From Alphaproteobacteria bacterium (GTDB taxonomy: Bacteria > Pseudomonadota > Alphaproteobacteria > Rhodospirillales > Magnetospirillaceae): a stretch of 64,000 nucleotides of DNA. The stretch covers positions 1-64,000 of the forward strand of contig JAJPHO010000096.1 of assembly GCA_021325215.1 (NCBI GenBank). The letters run 5' to 3'. A model generated the notes under the pieces. The model saw only the letters and a list, made by a program, of their open reading frames with translations, ran no database searches and was not told the origin of the DNA. Below are positions 63,801 to 64,000 of the stretch, one piece after another (the first letter of the stretch is position 1; each line of letters begins with the position of its first letter). The position numbers and the translations under genes are program-made.

Positions 63801-64000
63801 TCATGCAGAGCCGGGCGCGAGAAGGCCGACAGCATCATCAGGCGCGGAGCCTGGGCTTCGGCCGTCGCGGCGGGCGCGGCGGGTTCGGGCTGGCTGACCA
63901 CGACGTGCGCATTGGTGCCGCCGAAGCCGAAATTGGAGATGCCGGCCAGCCAGGTGCCGTCCTTCGGCAGGGCGACGGCTTCGCGGGCCAGGGTCAGATT
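57848..64000 (-). CDS. Reducing type I polyketide synthase (KS end-AT-DH-psiMT-ER-KR-ACP), N-terminus beyond window
   Basis: The frame is open to the window edge; 2050 residues are seen. It begins with the last 33 residues of a ketosynthase (SNFGFGGTNAHVV). AT: CFVFSGNGSQWAGMG and GHSVGE, active Ser codon 63311-63313. DH: HCIDGEIIVPG, His codon 62393-62395, with the second acid in IALDSAFHAMF. A methyltransferase-like region follows with a degraded cofactor motif (ILVAESSCLG). ER: LNFRDIMLATG and HGAAGGVGIAAMQIA. KR: GGAGGFGFETA, VAFSSVTTM, QGAYVAANGYL, with VLDDGM suggesting a B-type ketoreductase. ACP: LGMDSLMSLEL, carrier Ser codon 58121-58123. There is no thioesterase; about 55 residues follow the ACP. 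Probably iterative, making a reduced chain released by the downstream alpha-oxoamine synthase. Confidence 0.95.
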   Translation of the reverse strand, partial: NLTLAREAVALPKDGTWLAGISNFGFGGTNAHVVVSQPEPAAPAATAEAQAPRLMMLSAFSRPALHDAARAAAELIESGADAADIAAGYAWQRDKSAHRVALPLGETGASVAALKSFAETGAIADGIAGTAPSAAPKVCFVFSGNGSQWAGMGRGAFARNAVFRKHFESIDALFAHHADWSLVEALHDDGLAERLKLTRVAQPILFALQSSLNAALAAWGIKPDMVLGHSVGEVAAAEAAGILSLAEAVRVIYLRSEHQESAFGLGTMAVAGQSQENTLSLIADSGLAGLEVAAINSPNSVTISGPVDAIKTFSQFARKRRVAVRALDLAYPFHSALLEPLKQPLLDALGKVEAGNGDGALFLSTVTGSETAGATLDADYWWHNVREPVQFRGAVTSAAQKGATLFIEMGPRPILTANISDILDEGGFDGASLPSLTDKESAETPTDPLVMVAARALVLGCRVDAEALFGSRPAQRVKLPAYPWQYKPYKQHQTNEGLDIYGSVPRHPLIGARLASGTPEWRNLIDAATVPYLADHCIDGEIIVPGTGFAEMALAAAREIYPEGPIGLEDFDLLQWLPIPADGMKEVSVRLSGDTNVIEIWARPRLGEDEWTLCARGRIVRVASPTPAVIPRRTDLPQHFSSEQVYESATRVGVEYGPLFRRVLRASRNATLIEVDLAPFENAAGIATRPQVLHPIALDSAFHAMFENIKARDGERYAFLPVRFGRLRVDRDGAVPNRARVFVDRETDDSLSITVDLYDDEGFIAGLGAGLFRAVTLDRRKQPNVFFHEQSVRLERESTAIKHAALAGLKRETRENRPDSWLILEAFSRSLAWTALSGKPLDAASLDETQRALLEHLHAADLAEETPEGWVLAEESGLPEPADILTTFAAEFAGATPEIVLAAQALSGDGAEIRPALVEQFETSSILFEPLHSSALAICEAVQARLAPEPLRILVAESSCLGLLRALSPLVRQGRAVVTVLGTDARRVNLTAARRGPVDGFTFEAIDADADEAAPAQYDLALAFAFGPVFNADTALGRAIARRLAPGGVLCAFQPSEALSFDLLLAASEQGVGRVRAAQDSARLLVASGFGAIDSHELPDNMGTVLLAATDRTQAAKPHTAIPVVMVDRPSIVMEQLAQALRMDGTPLHRLLPADIAAGWTALAAQWSADQTVEVVFPAIFDEETGLDQSIAQLAALLEAMQGRKDRLWLVTRGRSAAEGAGLDPRAEALWCFLRVAINEYPGLTIKLVDQAPRLDPELAARRLAELLAGTIADAELAIDEQGLTAVRVLTGLGREATDLEVPAVRIELRTKGMLSQFDWVEMERRAPGPREVEVAIESSGLNFRDIMLATGLLDDDVLDDGLAGAVFGFECAGRVVAVGSEVTELAVGDAVTGFGRQSFASYTTADVGVFTKLPDEVPLEAAATIPVAFLTAWYALVHQARLQAGDWVLIHGAAGGVGIAAMQIARLLGARIAATVSTPDKRALAKLYGAERIYNSRSTAFADEIRADLGGVDVVLNSLAGEAMLASVKCLKPFGRFIELGKRDYVLNTAMGLRPFRRNLTYYGVDLDQLLAANLPLAQKLMGELMGHFSSGALAPLPYRSFEWFEAGEAFQLMQAAGHVGKIVVRPSARPIATKVARGAFKPGPGCHLVVGGAGGFGFETAAWLAEKGAETIVVASRRGALEPGVETRAAALRASGVKLLVEALDVTDAKAVEVLVQKLTREHGRLAGVMHAAMVLDDGMISGLEPSRTRKVLAPKVQGADNLDRATRNSGLDYFVAFSSVTTMIGNMGQGAYVAANGYLQGLMRRRRAAGLPGLAVGWGAIGDVGVLARDAEGAAKLERISGIIAMRAGEALSHLEGLLTRQDSCPDTVHCASFKPAAGLQGLKLLSTPAFGTLFAAAEGGAGESGVDLAGLIAEKGELAARGIVAGLVAQEVARILRLTAEDIDVAQPLDDLGMDSLMSLELRMGIEARFGVELPVVAISAGVNVNELATRLIAAASDGKAPAEDKGPGAMELNLMQRHGGDIDVTELAAVTDIVEESRAAVTALL

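Overview
The window is about 64 kb of high-GC DNA with tightly packed genes on both strands. Every recognisable protein is of bacterial chromosomal type, and I see no rRNA, tRNA, CRISPR array, prophage or complete insertion sequence. TonB-dependent receptors, a FecI/FecR surface-signalling set, several methyl-accepting proteins, a GGDEF protein, a complete putrescine (Puu-type) pathway, a NifJ-type pyruvate oxidoreductase and a type I polyketide synthase together suggest a free-living Gram-negative alphaproteobacterium, perhaps Rhodospirillales-like. The order-level placement is inference only.

Layout. 1-9.2 kb: the 3' end of an acetate symporter (actP), a family-3 solute-binding protein, an EamA exporter coupled to a membrane chemoreceptor, an orphan branched-chain amino acid binding protein, a YgiQ radical SAM protein and two tandem YciA thioesterases. 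9.3-16.6 kb: a Cache-PAS-GGDEF diguanylate cyclase, then a FecI sigma factor / FecR / STN-type TonB receptor / secreted phospholipase C-like operon. 16.6-24.0 kb: an unknown protein behind a perfect CRP-like palindrome, and the overlapping operon puuC-spuC-puuA-puuB-puuD. 24.0-28.0 kb: a 264-bp nested palindrome, then a TonB receptor whose stop codon overlaps the start of a second glutamylpolyamine synthetase-like gene. 28.2-33.7 kb: three tandem soluble PAS-PAS-MCP receptors with a GntR regulator between the first two. 34-40 kb: a gamma-glutamyltransferase, an OFA-type transporter, a CGNR regulator and a divergent trio of two hydrolases and an SDR, two of which lack expected catalytic residues. 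40-49 kb: a MITE-like element, an MFS transporter and an Fe-S/pyruvate module (GltD-like oxidoreductase, NifJ, D-2-hydroxyacid dehydrogenase, dihydroorotate dehydrogenase-like protein). 48.9-55.3 kb: livHMGF without a binding protein, a Tat-exported FAH-family protein, a HIG1-like twin-membrane protein and an exported amidohydrolase. 55.4-64 kb: an NAD-dependent epimerase/reductase, an alpha-oxoamine synthase and a large reducing type I PKS whose KS domain lies beyond the window edge.

How the parts may work together. The puu operon should convert putrescine to GABA by both the gamma-glutamylated and the transaminase routes. The divergent TonB receptor/glutamine synthetase pair probably belongs to the same regulon, because the motif TGATCACAGA occurs twice before the receptor and once before the GntR gene. 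The PKS has no thioesterase and is followed by an alpha-oxoamine synthase and a reductase. That is the logic of fumonisin and sphingoid-base assembly: decarboxylative release of the chain with an amino acid, then reduction of the ketone. The most interesting candidates are this amino-alcohol polyketide locus, the TonB receptor-polyamine ligase pair with its nested palindrome, and the FecI/FecR system that carries a phospholipase C-like gene instead of an obvious iron gene.
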